DNA of 64,000 nt from the NCBI RefSeq assembly GCF_003173615.1, contig NZ_QGNA01000005.1:372001-436000 (forward strand). Direction: 5' to 3'. A program made the position numbers and the translations under genes. This DNA comes from Falsiroseomonas bella (lineage in GTDB: Bacteria > Pseudomonadota > Alphaproteobacteria > Acetobacterales > Acetobacteraceae). A model generated the notes under the pieces. That model saw only the letters and a list, made by a program, of their open reading frames with translations. It had not been told where the DNA came from and made no database searches. Shown here piece after piece: positions 44,729-54,800 of this stretch (position 1 is its first letter; every line of letters starts with the position of its first letter).

Positions 44729-46159
44729 ATGCTGGATGCCGCAAGCCCCCCGACCGGGCTCGATGTGCTGGAAGCGCGCCTGCGCCAGGACCTCGCCTGG
44801 CTCGAGCTGCCCGCGAAGCCCTGGGTGCCGCCGCGCAGCCATCGCGGCGAACCGGTCGCCGATGTCGCGATCATCGGCGGCGGCATGTGCGGCCTGGTCG
44901 CGGCGGCAGCGCTGCGCCTGCTGGGCATCGCGCGCATCCGCGTGCTGGACCGCGCAGCGGAGGGCCAGGAAGGCCCCTGGCTCAGCTATGCGCGGATGGA
45001 GACACTGCGCTCGCCGAAGACGCTGGCGGGCCCCGCGCTCGACCTTCCCGCGCTCACCTTCCGCGCGTGGTTCGAGGCGCAGCACGGCGCGGGGGCCTTC
45101 GCCGAGCTCGGCAAGATCCCGCGCGCGATGTGGATGGACTACCTGGTCTGGTACCGGCGGGTGATGGGGATTGAGGTCGAGAACGGCGTCACCGCGACGC
45201 TGATCCGGCCCGAGGGCGAGGACCTTCTCGCGCTGGAGACCGAGGGCGCGGGCACCGTGTTCTGTCGCCGGATGGTGCTCGCCACCGGGCGCGACGGGCT
45301 CGGCGGCGCCTTCCTGCCGGAGGTCGCGCTCGCCCTGCCGCGGCATCTGCGCGCCCATTCGCGCGACGCCATCGATTTCGCCGCGCTGGCCGGCAAGCGC
45401 GTGGGCGTGGTCGGCGCCGGCGCCTCGGCGATGGACAATGCGGGCGAGGCGCTGGAAGCGGGCTGCGCGCGGCTCGACATGTTCGTCCGCCGCCCCGCCC
45501 TGCCGCGCGTGAACAAGTTCACCGGCATCGGCAGCCCGGGCGTGGTGCATGGCTTCGAAGGCCTGCCCGACGCATGGAAATGGCGTTTCCTCGACTACGT
45601 CTTCCGCAGCCAGACGCCGCCGCCGCGCGACAGCACGCTGCGCGTGGCGCGCCATCCGCATGCCCATCTGCACCTCGGCAGCCCGATCCTGCGCGCCGCG
45701 GAGCAGGATGGCGCGATCCGGCTGGAGACGCCGAAGGGCCGCTTCGGGCTCGACTTCCTGATCTTCGCCACGGGCTTCCGCGTCGACCTGGCGTCGCGCC
45801 CGGAGCTTGCACTGCTCGGCCCGCATATCCGCTTCTGGAGCGACCGCTTCGCGCCGGCGCCCGAGGAGGAGAACGAGGAACTCGCCGCCTCGCCGGATCT
45901 CGCGCCCGACTTCGCCTTCCAGGAGAAGGTGCCGGGCGCCTGCCCCGCGCTCGCGCGCGTGCACTGCTTCAACTATCCGGCCACGCTGAGCCACGGCAAG
46001 CTTTCGGGCGACATCCCCGCCGTGAGCGCGGGTGCGCAGCGCCTGGCGCGCGGCATCGCGCGCGCCTTGTTCATCGAGGACCGGGCGCTGCACTTCGCGG
46101 CGCTGCAGCGTTTCGAGACGCCGGAGCTGCTCGGCGACGAATGGCCCGAGCGGCCCTGA
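44729..46159 (+). CDS. FAD-dependent monooxygenase-like oxidoreductase
   Basis: The 476-residue product has two nucleotide-binding Rossmann motifs: ADVAIIGGGMCGLVAAAALR at about residues 44-63 for FAD and GKRVGVVGAGASAMDNAGEA near 225 for NAD(P). It also has an FATGFRVD motif near 345, the pattern seen in flavin-containing monooxygenases. It is followed by two AhpD-fold genes in an apparent operon (21-base gap). The substrate is unknown. Nearness to pqq may be incidental, as there is a 98-base gap. Confidence 0.85.
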   Translation: MLDAASPPTGLDVLEARLRQDLAWLELPAKPWVPPRSHRGEPVADVAIIGGGMCGLVAAAALRLLGIARIRVLDRAAEGQEGPWLSYARMETLRSPKTLAGPALDLPALTFRAWFEAQHGAGAFAELGKIPRAMWMDYLVWYRRVMGIEVENGVTATLIRPEGEDLLALETEGAGTVFCRRMVLATGRDGLGGAFLPEVALALPRHLRAHSRDAIDFAALAGKRVGVVGAGASAMDNAGEALEAGCARLDMFVRRPALPRVNKFTGIGSPGVVHGFEGLPDAWKWRFLDYVFRSQTPPPRDSTLRVARHPHAHLHLGSPILRAAEQDGAIRLETPKGRFGLDFLIFATGFRVDLASRPELALLGPHIRFWSDRFAPAPEEENEELAASPDLAPDFAFQEKVPGACPALARVHCFNYPATLSHGKLSGDIPAVSAGAQRLARGIARALFIEDRALHFAALQRFETPELLGDEWPERP

Positions 46160-46180
46160 CGAGGAAGGAGTGGAACCGGC

Positions 46181-46675
46181 GTGGCGGACCTGATCGACAG
46201 CCTGCTCGGCATCGCGCCCGACAGCCCGCTCGGCGCGCTGCGGCGCCGCCGGCCGGAGGCGCTGCGCCATGCCGAGGGCGCGTTCCGCGAGCTGTTGCTG
46301 CCCGAGGATCCGGGCGGCCTGAGCCGCGCGGAGCGCGCGGCGCTGGCGTTGCGCGTTGCGCTGAAGGAAGGCGATGCCGCCCTGGCCGCGCGCTTCCGCG
46401 CGCTGCTGGTCGCGGCCGGCGGCGCCGGGATGGCGGCAGAGGTCGAGGCGCCCGGCGCGCCGCAAGGCGAAGGCCGCCTCGCCGCGCTGCTGCGCTATGC
46501 CGACAAGGTCGCGCTGGCGCCGGAGGGCACGACGCGCGCCGACCTCGATGCGCTGGCCGCGATGGGCCTCACCTCGCGCGATATCGTCGCGGCGACGCAG
46601 CTCATCGCCTTCGTGCCCTACCAGGTGCGCGCCATCGCGGGCCTGCGCGCCATGCTGCAGGAGATGCCGCGATGA
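46181..46675 (+). CDS. CMD/AhpD-fold protein, Avi_7170-like
   Basis: This 164-residue helical protein begins at a GTG. It resembles the CMD-domain family described as Avi_7170-type: MADLIDSLLGIAPDSPLGAL at the start, RYADKVALAPEGTTRADLDA in the middle, then LTSRDIVAATQLIAFVPYQV. The typical CxxC of AhpD is missing, so it may be a structural or non-redox partner. The next gene carries the CxxC and overlaps by four bases, and the two families are, to my recollection, usually encoded together. Confidence 0.75.
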   Translation: MADLIDSLLGIAPDSPLGALRRRRPEALRHAEGAFRELLLPEDPGGLSRAERAALALRVALKEGDAALAARFRALLVAAGGAGMAAEVEAPGAPQGEGRLAALLRYADKVALAPEGTTRADLDALAAMGLTSRDIVAATQLIAFVPYQVRAIAGLRAMLQEMPR

Positions 46676-47244
46676 GCCGCTTCACGCTGAAGGCGGTCGG
46701 CTGGCGGCCGCGGCTGGAGCCGGTGAAGGCCGAAACCGCGACGCCCGCGCAGCTTGCCGCGCTGGACGCCTGCCCGCCCGCGCAGCGGCGCTCCGCCTAT
46801 TTCCTGACGCTGGCGCACGATCCGGGCTCGCTCGGCGAGCGCGGCGCGCTGTTCAACATCGTCATGTATGCCGAAGGCGGCCTGCCGCGCGCGGACCGCG
46901 AGCTGGCGACGGCCGTCGTCTCCATGGTGAATGGCTGCGTCTTCTGCACATCCGTCCATGCGAAGCGCTTCGTCGAGCTCACCGGCGACGAGCCCGCGAT
47001 GCAGCGCATCCTCGACGAGGGCTGGGCGGAGGAACCCGATCCGCGCCGACAAGCCGTGGCAGCCTTCACCGAAGCGCTGACGCGCACGCCCGGCGCGGTT
47101 ACCGCCGAGGATATCGCGAAGCTGCGCGCGGCGGGGCTGGACGAGCTCGAGATCCTCGACCTCGTCCATGCCGTCGCGATGTTCGCCAACGCGAACCGCC
47201 TGATGCTCACGCTCGGCGACCCGCTGCTGCCGAAGCAGATGTAG
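46672..47244 (+). CDS. AhpD-fold peroxidase-related protein, Avi_7169-like
   Basis: This 190-residue protein has the AhpD redox motif CVFCTSVHAKRFVEL at about residues 85-100, with the two Cys and downstream His. It also has SAYFLTLAHDPGSLGERGAL and VHAVAMFANANRLMLTLGDP. Such proteins reduce peroxides or act on ring lactones. Its ATG overlaps the previous stop, forming a three-gene unit with the flavin monooxygenase. Confidence 0.8.
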   Translation: MSRFTLKAVGWRPRLEPVKAETATPAQLAALDACPPAQRRSAYFLTLAHDPGSLGERGALFNIVMYAEGGLPRADRELATAVVSMVNGCVFCTSVHAKRFVELTGDEPAMQRILDEGWAEEPDPRRQAVAAFTEALTRTPGAVTAEDIAKLRAAGLDELEILDLVHAVAMFANANRLMLTLGDPLLPKQM

Positions 47245-47259
47245 CGCCGGCGCGCGGCG

Positions 47260-48345
47260 TCATGGCCGCGCCTCCAGCACCATGTTGAAGGGCGTCTCGG
47301 CGGCGCGGCGCACGCGCCCGAAGCCGGCCTTGCCCATCACCTCGCGCAGCCGCGTCTCGCCGGCCTGCGCGCCGAGCGCCATGCCGACCTCCTGCGACTT
47401 GGACGTCGGGATGCAGATCATGGTCGAGCCGGCGTAGTAGAGCCGGCCGACAGGGTTCAAATTGTCCTCCAGCCGGTCGCCTGCCATCGGCTCCACCACC
47501 ATCCAGCTGCCGTCCGGCTTCAGCATGCGGCGCACATGCGCCGCCGCGCTCACCGGGTCGCCCATGTCGTGCAGGCAGTCGAAGAAGGTCACCAGGTCGA
47601 AGCGGCCATCGGCCGGCGTTCCGGTGGCCTGCGCCACCTCGAAGCGCGTATTCGCCTCGACGCCGTGCTCGCGCGCATGCTCGCGCGCGGACTCGATCGA
47701 GGGCGGGTGGTAGTCGTAGCCGGTGAAGCGCGAATTCGGGAACGCCTTCGCCATGATCACGGTGGACCAACCGGCGCCGCAGCCGACATCGGCGACCTCC
47801 GCGCCGTTCTCCAGCTTCGCCTTCACCTCCTCCAGCGCGGGTAGCCAGGACTGCACCAGGTTGTTGTGGTAGCCGGGCCGGAAGAAACGCGCCGTGGCGC
47901 ACCACAGGCAGCCCGAGAGATCGCCCCAGGCCACGCCCTCGCCGGAGCGGAAGGCGGCCTCCACCTTCGGGTGGCTCTGCTGCATCGCGGCCATCAGGTC
48001 GAAGGCGCCCAGCATGTTCACCGGGCTGTCGTCCTCGGCGAAGATCATCGCCTGCTCGGGCGTCAGCGCGAAGCGCCCGCTCTCCGGGTCGTAGGCGAGG
48101 TAGTTCGACGCGGCCTGGTGGGAGAGCCATTCGCGCAGGTAGCGCTCATCCACCCGCGCCGCGCGCGCCAGCTCCGCGCTGGTCATCGGCCCGTTCTCGC
48201 GGAGCGCCCGGTAGAGGCCGAGCGCGTCGCCCATGCGCACCATCGTGACGCTGGCGGCGCCGCCGAGGTCGCCCAGCATCTGGTGCACCAGCGAGTTCAG
48301 CTTGTCGTCGTCGATCCCCGGCTGGATCGTGGCCGCGCTGCCCAT
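47260..48345 (-). CDS. SAM-dependent methyltransferase with N-terminal winged helix
   Basis: The 361-residue product has an N-terminal winged-helix domain of about 90 residues (LYRALRENGPMTSAELARAA, RVDERYLREWLSHQ) and a class I methyltransferase domain with SAM motif AEVADVGCGAGWSTVIMAKA at about residue 190. The layout matches the Rv2258c-like family. The ATG 48343-48345 has GGGAGGA upstream; a 22-codon longer frame is unlikely. It is convergent with the AhpD operon. The methyl acceptor is unknown. Confidence 0.85.
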   Translation of the reverse strand: MGSAATIQPGIDDDKLNSLVHQMLGDLGGAASVTMVRMGDALGLYRALRENGPMTSAELARAARVDERYLREWLSHQAASNYLAYDPESGRFALTPEQAMIFAEDDSPVNMLGAFDLMAAMQQSHPKVEAAFRSGEGVAWGDLSGCLWCATARFFRPGYHNNLVQSWLPALEEVKAKLENGAEVADVGCGAGWSTVIMAKAFPNSRFTGYDYHPPSIESAREHAREHGVEANTRFEVAQATGTPADGRFDLVTFFDCLHDMGDPVSAAAHVRRMLKPDGSWMVVEPMAGDRLEDNLNPVGRLYYAGSTMICIPTSKSQEVGMALGAQAGETRLREVMGKAGFGRVRRAAETPFNMVLEARP

Positions 48346-48469
48346 GCGTGTCCTCCCGCGTCGCATGACCCCGGCGCCGGCACGCTGCGCCGACGCACGC
48401 GGAACGGTCAACGACGGAAGGCGCCGGCGCGCGCACGGCTGCGTGCGCGGGCCGAACTGCGCCGCGCGG

Positions 48470-49456
48470 TCAGTTCACCCGCGCGCCGGAGATCCGCACC
48501 AGCTCGGCGTGGCGGGCGATCTCCTCGCGCAGGTACTGCGCGAGGCGCTCCGGCGTGCCGCCGCCGTCGAGCGCCATGCCAGCCGCCTCGAGCCGCTGGC
48601 GCGCCTCGGGGTCGGACAGGATCTCGTTGGACAGCGCGTTGATGCGCTGCACGAGCGCCGGATCGGCGCCGCGCGGCAGCATCAGGCAGAACCAGGTGCC
48701 GAAGGCGAGACCCGGCATGCCGAGCTCCGCCGTCGTCGGCACGTCCGGCAGCTGCGGCACGCGCGTGTCGGACAGGACGGCGAGCGCGCGCACGCGCCCG
48801 GCGGTCACCAGCGGCTGCGCGCCGGTGATCAGGTTGAACATCGCCTGGATGCGGCCGGAGATGAGGTCCGTCGTCGCCTGCGCCGGCGCCGTGTAGGGCA
48901 CATGCGTCAGCTGCGTCCCGGTGCGCGAGGCGAAGAGCTCCGCCGCGAGGTGCATGGAGGAGCCGTTGCCGGTGCTGCCATGATTGATCGCGCCGGGATT
49001 GGCGCGGGCATGCGCCGCGAAACCGGCGAGGTCGCGCGCCGGGAAGTCGTTGTTGACGATCAGGATGTTCGGCACGCTGCCGAGCAGGATCACCGGCGCG
49101 AAATCGCGCTGGGGGTCGAAGGGCATGTCGGCATACATGGCGGGGTTCGTCGCCATCGTGCCGGCCCAGGTCCAGAGGATGGTGTAGCCGTCCGGCGCGG
49201 AGCGCGCGGCCGCCAGCGCGCCGACATTGCCGGCCGCGCCGCCGCGGTTCTCGATGATCACCCGCTGGCCGACGCGCTTCTCCATCTCCTGCGCGAAAAT
49301 GCGGGCCAGGGCATCGGCCGTGCCGGCGCCGCCCGGCGCGGGCACGATGATCCTGACCGGGCGCGAGGGCCATCCGGCCGCGCCGTCCTGCGCGAAGGCC
49401 GGGCCGGCCGCGGCGGCAGCCAGGGCGGAAAGCGCCATGCGACGGGATATCGTCAT
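48470..49456 (-). CDS. Bug-family (TctC-type) periplasmic solute receptor
   Basis: This 328-residue protein has an N-terminal signal peptide (RRMALSALAAAAAGPAFAQ) and the Bug/TctC fold: RPVRIIVPAPGGAGTADALA, IENRGGAAGNVGALAAARSA and HVPYTAPAQATTDLISGRIQ. Family members bind carboxylates or aromatic acids for tripartite tricarboxylate transporters. No TctA/TctB membrane genes are nearby, so it would be an orphan receptor. It is divergent from the opine-dehydrogenase-like gene. Confidence 0.9.
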   Translation of the reverse strand: MTISRRMALSALAAAAAGPAFAQDGAAGWPSRPVRIIVPAPGGAGTADALARIFAQEMEKRVGQRVIIENRGGAAGNVGALAAARSAPDGYTILWTWAGTMATNPAMYADMPFDPQRDFAPVILLGSVPNILIVNNDFPARDLAGFAAHARANPGAINHGSTGNGSSMHLAAELFASRTGTQLTHVPYTAPAQATTDLISGRIQAMFNLITGAQPLVTAGRVRALAVLSDTRVPQLPDVPTTAELGMPGLAFGTWFCLMLPRGADPALVQRINALSNEILSDPEARQRLEAAGMALDGGGTPERLAQYLREEIARHAELVRISGARVN

Positions 49457-49567
49457 GTGCGGTCCTCCGTCTCCCTTCGCGCGAAGCTAGGCGATCCGCA
49501 GGCGCGATGCGAGGCTGCGCAATACGACGTGGGGGAGAGGCGCCATGACGGGCAGGGACGCAAGGCG

Positions 49568-50620
49568 ATGCGGCTGAGCGTGCTGGGCGCGGGCGCCATC
49601 GGTCCCGCAGCGGCCGCGCTCGCGGCGTCGCGCGGGCACGAGGCGGTGCTGTGGTCGCCCTCCGGCCGCGGCACGATGGGCCTCGACGGCAGGATCGCGG
49701 CGGAGGGTGCGTTGTCGGGCGTCTTCCCGCTGCGCGTCGCTCAGGGGCTGGAGGAGGCGCTGGCCAGCGCCGATGCCGTGCTGCTCGCGGTGCCCGCCTA
49801 TGCGTTTCCCGCGCTGCTGCCGCGGATCGCGCAGGCCATGCCGGCCGGGCTGCCGCTGCTGATCGCGCCCGCCGCGTCGCTCGCGCCGCTGGCCTTCGAG
49901 GCGCTGCGCGCAGGGCTCGGGCCGCGCGCGCCGGTGGGCGCGCTGGCGACGACGCCGCTCACCGCGCGCCGCCTCGCGCCGGATCGCGTGCGCATCCCCG
50001 CGATCCGCGCTGCCGTGGACGTGGCGGCGGTGCCCGCGGCCGCCACGCCGGAGATCGCGACACTCGCCACGGCGCTGTTCGGCCATGCCTGCCCGGCGGC
50101 GCCCGACGTGCTGCAGCCGGCGCTGGCGAACGCCAATCCGATCATCCATGCCGCCCTCGCGCTGACGAATGCCACGCGCATCGAGCGCGGCGAGGCGTGG
50201 CCGCAATACGAGCTGATGACCGAGGCCACCTGCCGCCTGATGTCCGCGCTGGAGGCGGAGCGCGCGGCGCTTGCCGCCGCCCTCGGCTACGTCGTGCCCA
50301 CGCTGGCCGAGGCTCTGCACCGCGCGAGCGGCGTGCCGCAGGGCAGGCTCGCGGCGATGGGTGCGGCGATCGCCGCCTCGGGCCGCGCCGTCCTCGGCCC
50401 CGCGGAGATGGAGACGCGCTACGTCACCGAGGACGTGCCCTATGGGCTGAGCTTCTATCTCTGGCTGGCGGCGGGCCGCGGCGTGGCGATGCCGCGCACC
50501 GCGGCGACGGTCGCGGTGCTGGAGGTGCTCTGGGGCCGCGACCTGCGCGCCAATCCGCTGCTCGAAGCGCTCGACGCCGCCGGATTGCCGCGACTGCTGC
50601 GCGAGGGGATCGGGCGCTGA
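49568..50620 (+). CDS. opine/octopine dehydrogenase-family enzyme
   Basis: The 350-residue product has an N-terminal NAD(P)-binding Rossmann motif (RLSVLGAGAIGPAAAALAAS) and a C-terminal helical domain resembling the octopine/nopaline dehydrogenase family: LANANPIIHAALALTNATRI, then EDVPYGLSFYLWLAAGRGVA. These enzymes reductively join an amino acid to a keto acid or run the reverse. It lies between two Bug receptors, 70 bases before the second, so it may process the compound those receptors take up. The substrate is unknown. Confidence 0.8.
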   Translation: MRLSVLGAGAIGPAAAALAASRGHEAVLWSPSGRGTMGLDGRIAAEGALSGVFPLRVAQGLEEALASADAVLLAVPAYAFPALLPRIAQAMPAGLPLLIAPAASLAPLAFEALRAGLGPRAPVGALATTPLTARRLAPDRVRIPAIRAAVDVAAVPAAATPEIATLATALFGHACPAAPDVLQPALANANPIIHAALALTNATRIERGEAWPQYELMTEATCRLMSALEAERAALAAALGYVVPTLAEALHRASGVPQGRLAAMGAAIAASGRAVLGPAEMETRYVTEDVPYGLSFYLWLAAGRGVAMPRTAATVAVLEVLWGRDLRANPLLEALDAAGLPRLLREGIGR

Positions 50621-50690
50621 GCGACGCGCATTGCGTTCCGCCATGGCGCGCGGCACGCTCGCCGTTCCGGCTCGACAAGGACGCACCGAG

Positions 50691-51671
50691 ATGACGACGG
50701 CCGCCCGCCCGACCCGCCGCCTGCTGCTCGCCGGCACGATCGCCACACCGATGCTGGCGCGCGCGCAGGCGCCCTGGGCGCCGGACCGCCCTGTTCGCCT
50801 CGTCGTGCCCTTCGCGCCTGGCGGTGCGCAGGATGTGCTCGGCCGTCTCTTCGCCCAGGCCGTCGGTCCCGCGGTCGGGCAGAACGTCGTCGTGGAGAAC
50901 CGCGGCGGCGCGGGCGGCGTGCTCGGCGCGGAGACGGTCGCGCGGGCGGCGCCGGACGGCACGACACTGCTGCTGGCCACGGCCGGCCAGCTCACCATCG
51001 CCAAGGCGATCGGGCGTCGCCTCTCCTACGACCCGATCACGGACTTCGCGCCCGTGATGCACTTGACCGACAGCCCGGTGGCGCTGCTGGCCGCACCGGA
51101 CCTGCCGCCGCGCGACCTCCCCTCGCTCCTGGAATACTGCCGCAACGCGCCGCAGCCGCTGCCCTATGGCAGCACCGGAACCGGCACCAACACCCACCTG
51201 ATCATGGAGGACGTGAAGGCGCGCGAGCGGCTGAACCTGGAGCACGTGCCCTATCGCGGCGCGGTGCAGGCCTTCACCGACCTCATGGCCTCGCGCATCG
51301 CGCTGATGTTCGTCTCCGTCCCTTCGGTGCTCGGCTTCACCGGCGGGCAGCTGCGCGTGGTGGCGGTGACCTCGCGCGAGCGCTTCCCGGCGATGCCCGC
51401 CGTGCCCACGATGATCGAGGGCGGGATGCGCGACTTCGAGGCATCGATCTGGACCGGCCTCGCCGCACCGGCGGGCACGTCGCCGCAGGCCGTGGAGCGC
51501 TGGCGCGTCGAGTTCGGCCGCGCCCTCGAGAGCGAGATGGTGAAGCCCCGGCTCGGCGCGCTCGGCGCGATCGCCAATGGCGGCGGCCCGGCCGAGTTCG
51601 GCGCGCTTCTGCGCGACGACCTCGCGCGCTGGACCCGCGTCACGGCGCCCCTGGCGCTGAGCGTGGACTGA
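50691..51671 (+). CDS. Bug-family (TctC-type) periplasmic solute receptor
   Basis: This 326-residue protein has an Arg-containing signal peptide (RPTRRLLLAGTIATPMLARA, Tat-like) and the Bug pattern DRPVRLVVPFAPGGAQDVLG, VENRGGAGGVLGAETVARAA and PYRGAVQAFTDLMASRIALM. It differs in sequence from the receptor at 48470-49456, so this is not a recent duplication. The start ATG at 50691 is chosen for signal-peptide form. It follows the opine-dehydrogenase-like gene and may be in its operon. Confidence 0.9.
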   Translation: MTTAARPTRRLLLAGTIATPMLARAQAPWAPDRPVRLVVPFAPGGAQDVLGRLFAQAVGPAVGQNVVVENRGGAGGVLGAETVARAAPDGTTLLLATAGQLTIAKAIGRRLSYDPITDFAPVMHLTDSPVALLAAPDLPPRDLPSLLEYCRNAPQPLPYGSTGTGTNTHLIMEDVKARERLNLEHVPYRGAVQAFTDLMASRIALMFVSVPSVLGFTGGQLRVVAVTSRERFPAMPAVPTMIEGGMRDFEASIWTGLAAPAGTSPQAVERWRVEFGRALESEMVKPRLGALGAIANGGGPAEFGALLRDDLARWTRVTAPLALSVD

Positions 51672-51855
51672 AACCGGGTCGCATGCCCCGTTGCCGCGCA
51701 GGGAGGGCGCTGACGGCCTCGGCGGAAGGCGTTGCGTCGCGGGCGTGACGCGCGGCGAATGCCATGATTCCAGCGGTGGGAATCCTGGCGCATCCGACAG
51801 GCGTTTTCCGGCTGCATGATTTGACCGTGACCCACCGCGGCGCGATGCTCGTTTC

Positions 51856-54800
51856 ATGGCGATCACGGCAATCGACCTCGCGGCCGTCGCCGCCGGCATC
51901 GGCGGCTTTGTCGTGCAGGGTCAGGATGCGAACGATCAGCTCGGCTTCTCGGGCACCTCAGCCGGTGACCTGAACGGGGATGGTTTCGACGACCTGATCC
52001 TGGGCGCCCGGCTCGCCGACGCGGCAGGCAATGCGAAGACGAACGCCGGCGACAGCTATGTGCTGCTCGGCAGGTCCGAAGGCTTCGCCGAGCCGATCGA
52101 TGCCGCGACGCTTGCCGCCGGCATCGGTGGCTTCGTGATCCATGGCCAGGACGCCGGGGACCTTTCCGGGCAGCCCGTGGCCGCGGCCGGCGACGTGAAC
52201 AACGACGGGCTGGACGACGTGCTCATCGGCGCCGCCGAGGCGGACGGGCCCGACAACACGCGCTACCTCGCGGGCGACAGCTTCGTCGTGCTCGGCCGAT
52301 CCAGCGGGCTTGGCCCTGCCATGGACCTCGCGGCGCTCGGGACGCTGGGCTTCGCGCTGAACGGCCCGGGCGCGGGCGATCTCTCCGGCAGCGCGGTGGC
52401 GGGCGCCGGCGACGTGAATGGCGATGGCATCGCGGACCTGGTGATCGGGGCGCCGGAAGGCGACGCCGACGGCGACGGCAAGGCGTCCGCAGGCGACACC
52501 TACATCGTGTTCGGCCGTGCCCAGGGCTTCTCCGGCCCGGTCGACCTTGCGGGCATCGCTTCCGGAACCAGCAGCGAGGGCATCTACATCCCCGGCGCCT
52601 TTGCATCGATCCGATCGGGCCAGGCTGCAGCGCTTGCCGGCGACCTCAATACCGACGGGCTGGACGACATCATCATCGGCGCGCCCGGCCTGTACGCGCT
52701 GTCGGGCAGCGGCGATGGTGCCGCCTATGTCGTCTATGGGACACAGGGTGGGCTGATCGACCTGGCCCGCGTCGCGATGGGCGATGGCGGCTTCGCCATC
52801 ACGCAGGACAACTGGACGACGACCCGGTTCGGGTTCTCCGTGAGCGGGGCCGGCGACATCAACGCCGATGGCCATGCCGACCTGGTCATGGGGAATTACT
52901 GGGGCGGGCCGCCGGTGCATGTCGTGCTGGGGCGCGCCGAAGGCTTCGGCGCCGCGATCGAGCTGGATCAGACGGCTCCCACGGCCGGCAACTTCGCCCT
53001 GCTGGTGCAGGAAGCGAATGACCGGGCGGGCATGTCGGTCGCCTCCGCGGGCGATGTGAATGGCGACGGCTTCGATGACCTCGTCATCGGTGCGCCGGGC
53101 GGCGATGGCGCCGGCAACATGAGGCGCGATTCCGGCGAAGCCTATGTGGTGTTCGGGCGTGCCGACGCAGGCGGCGTCAACATCCGGCTGTCCGACATCG
53201 CCGCGGGCATCGGCGGCTTTGCGATCTACGGGCAGGATCCGGGCGACTCCGCCGGCCGTTCGGTTGCATCGGCGGGCGACATCAACGGCGATGGCTTCGA
53301 TGAACTGGTCATCGGTGCACACGGGGCCGACGGGCCGGACAACACGAAGCCCGACGCCGGCAGCAGCTATGTGGTGTTCGGCCGGGACTTCACCGCCTCG
53401 GTCACGCAGCTTGGCACCGCCGCGGCCGAGGTGCTTTCCGGCACGGATGGCGATGACGTGATGGTCGGCGGACTCGGTGACGATACGCTGCTCGGCGGCC
53501 GCGGCAAGGATGTGCTGAAGGGTGGGGCCGGCGACGATCTCCTGCGCATCGCGGACCTCGCGGATCGGCGCGTCGAGGGCGATCGTGGCGACGACACGCT
53601 GGCGCTCGACGGCGCCGACCTCACGCTCGACCTGTCGCAGATCCCCGACACGCTGCTGACCGGAATCGAGGCGATCGACATCACCGGCAGCGGCGCCAAC
53701 ACGCTGCGCCTCACGCAGCGGGAGGTGCTGAACCTTTCCGATACGTCGAACACGCTGCGGGTCACCGCCAATCCGGACGATACGCTCGATCTGGCGGATG
53801 GTGGCTGGACCGATGGCGGGCTTCAGGGCGCGACGCGCAGCTTCACGCAGGGGAACGCGACCGTCGTGCTGGCGGTGGTGCCGTATGGGAACCCGCCCGC
53901 CGGCGTGCTGGTCGTCGGCGATGCCGATCCGAACGCCCTGGACGGCGGCGGCGGCGGCGACACGCTGCGCGGCGAGGGCGGCGACGATACGCTGAATGGC
54001 GGGACCGGCGCCGACCTGATGCAGGGCGGGCCCGGCAACGACGTGTACCGCGTCGGCGAACCGCAGGACATCCTCATCGAAGCGGGCGCGGATGGCCACG
54101 ATCTGGTCCGTTCCGCGGTGGACTGGACGCTGGGCGACAATTTCGAGGATCTCCGGCTGATCGGCACGGCAGGCCGCATCGCGACGGGCAATGCACTGGA
54201 CAACCGGTTGTTCGGGAATGCCGGCGCCAACCGGATGTTCGGCCTCGACGGCGATGACACGCTGGATGGCGGCGCCGGCAACGACACGATGCATGGCGGG
54301 GCGGGGAACGACCTCTATGTCGTCGACAGCATCGGCGACTATGTCGATGAGTTCGACGCCGGCGCGGGTGGGCATGACCTTGTCGTCGCGTCGGTCAGCT
54401 ACACGCTGCATTTCTATCTCGAGGCGTTGCGCCTGGTCGGCACGGCGGACATCGACGGGGCGTGCTGGACCTCCGGCGTCCTCATCGGCAATGACGGGTC
54501 GAACCTGCTGACCGGCAGCAATGGCGACGACACGCTCTTCGGCGGCGCGGGTAACGACACGCTCTTCGGCCAGGGCGGCGCGAACAGGCTCATCGGCGGC
54601 GCCGGCGAGGACAGCTTCCGCATCGGCGCGCCGATGCAGGCGCGCGACACCATCGTCGGCTTCGTCTCGGGCGAGGATCGGCTTGCGCTTGACGCCATCG
54701 GCTTCGGCCTGCCGACCGGCAACCTGGATGGCCTGGTGACGCCGCTCGGCGTGGCGCGCTTCCAGCGAACCGCGGACGGACTCGCCACGGCTGAGGCAGG

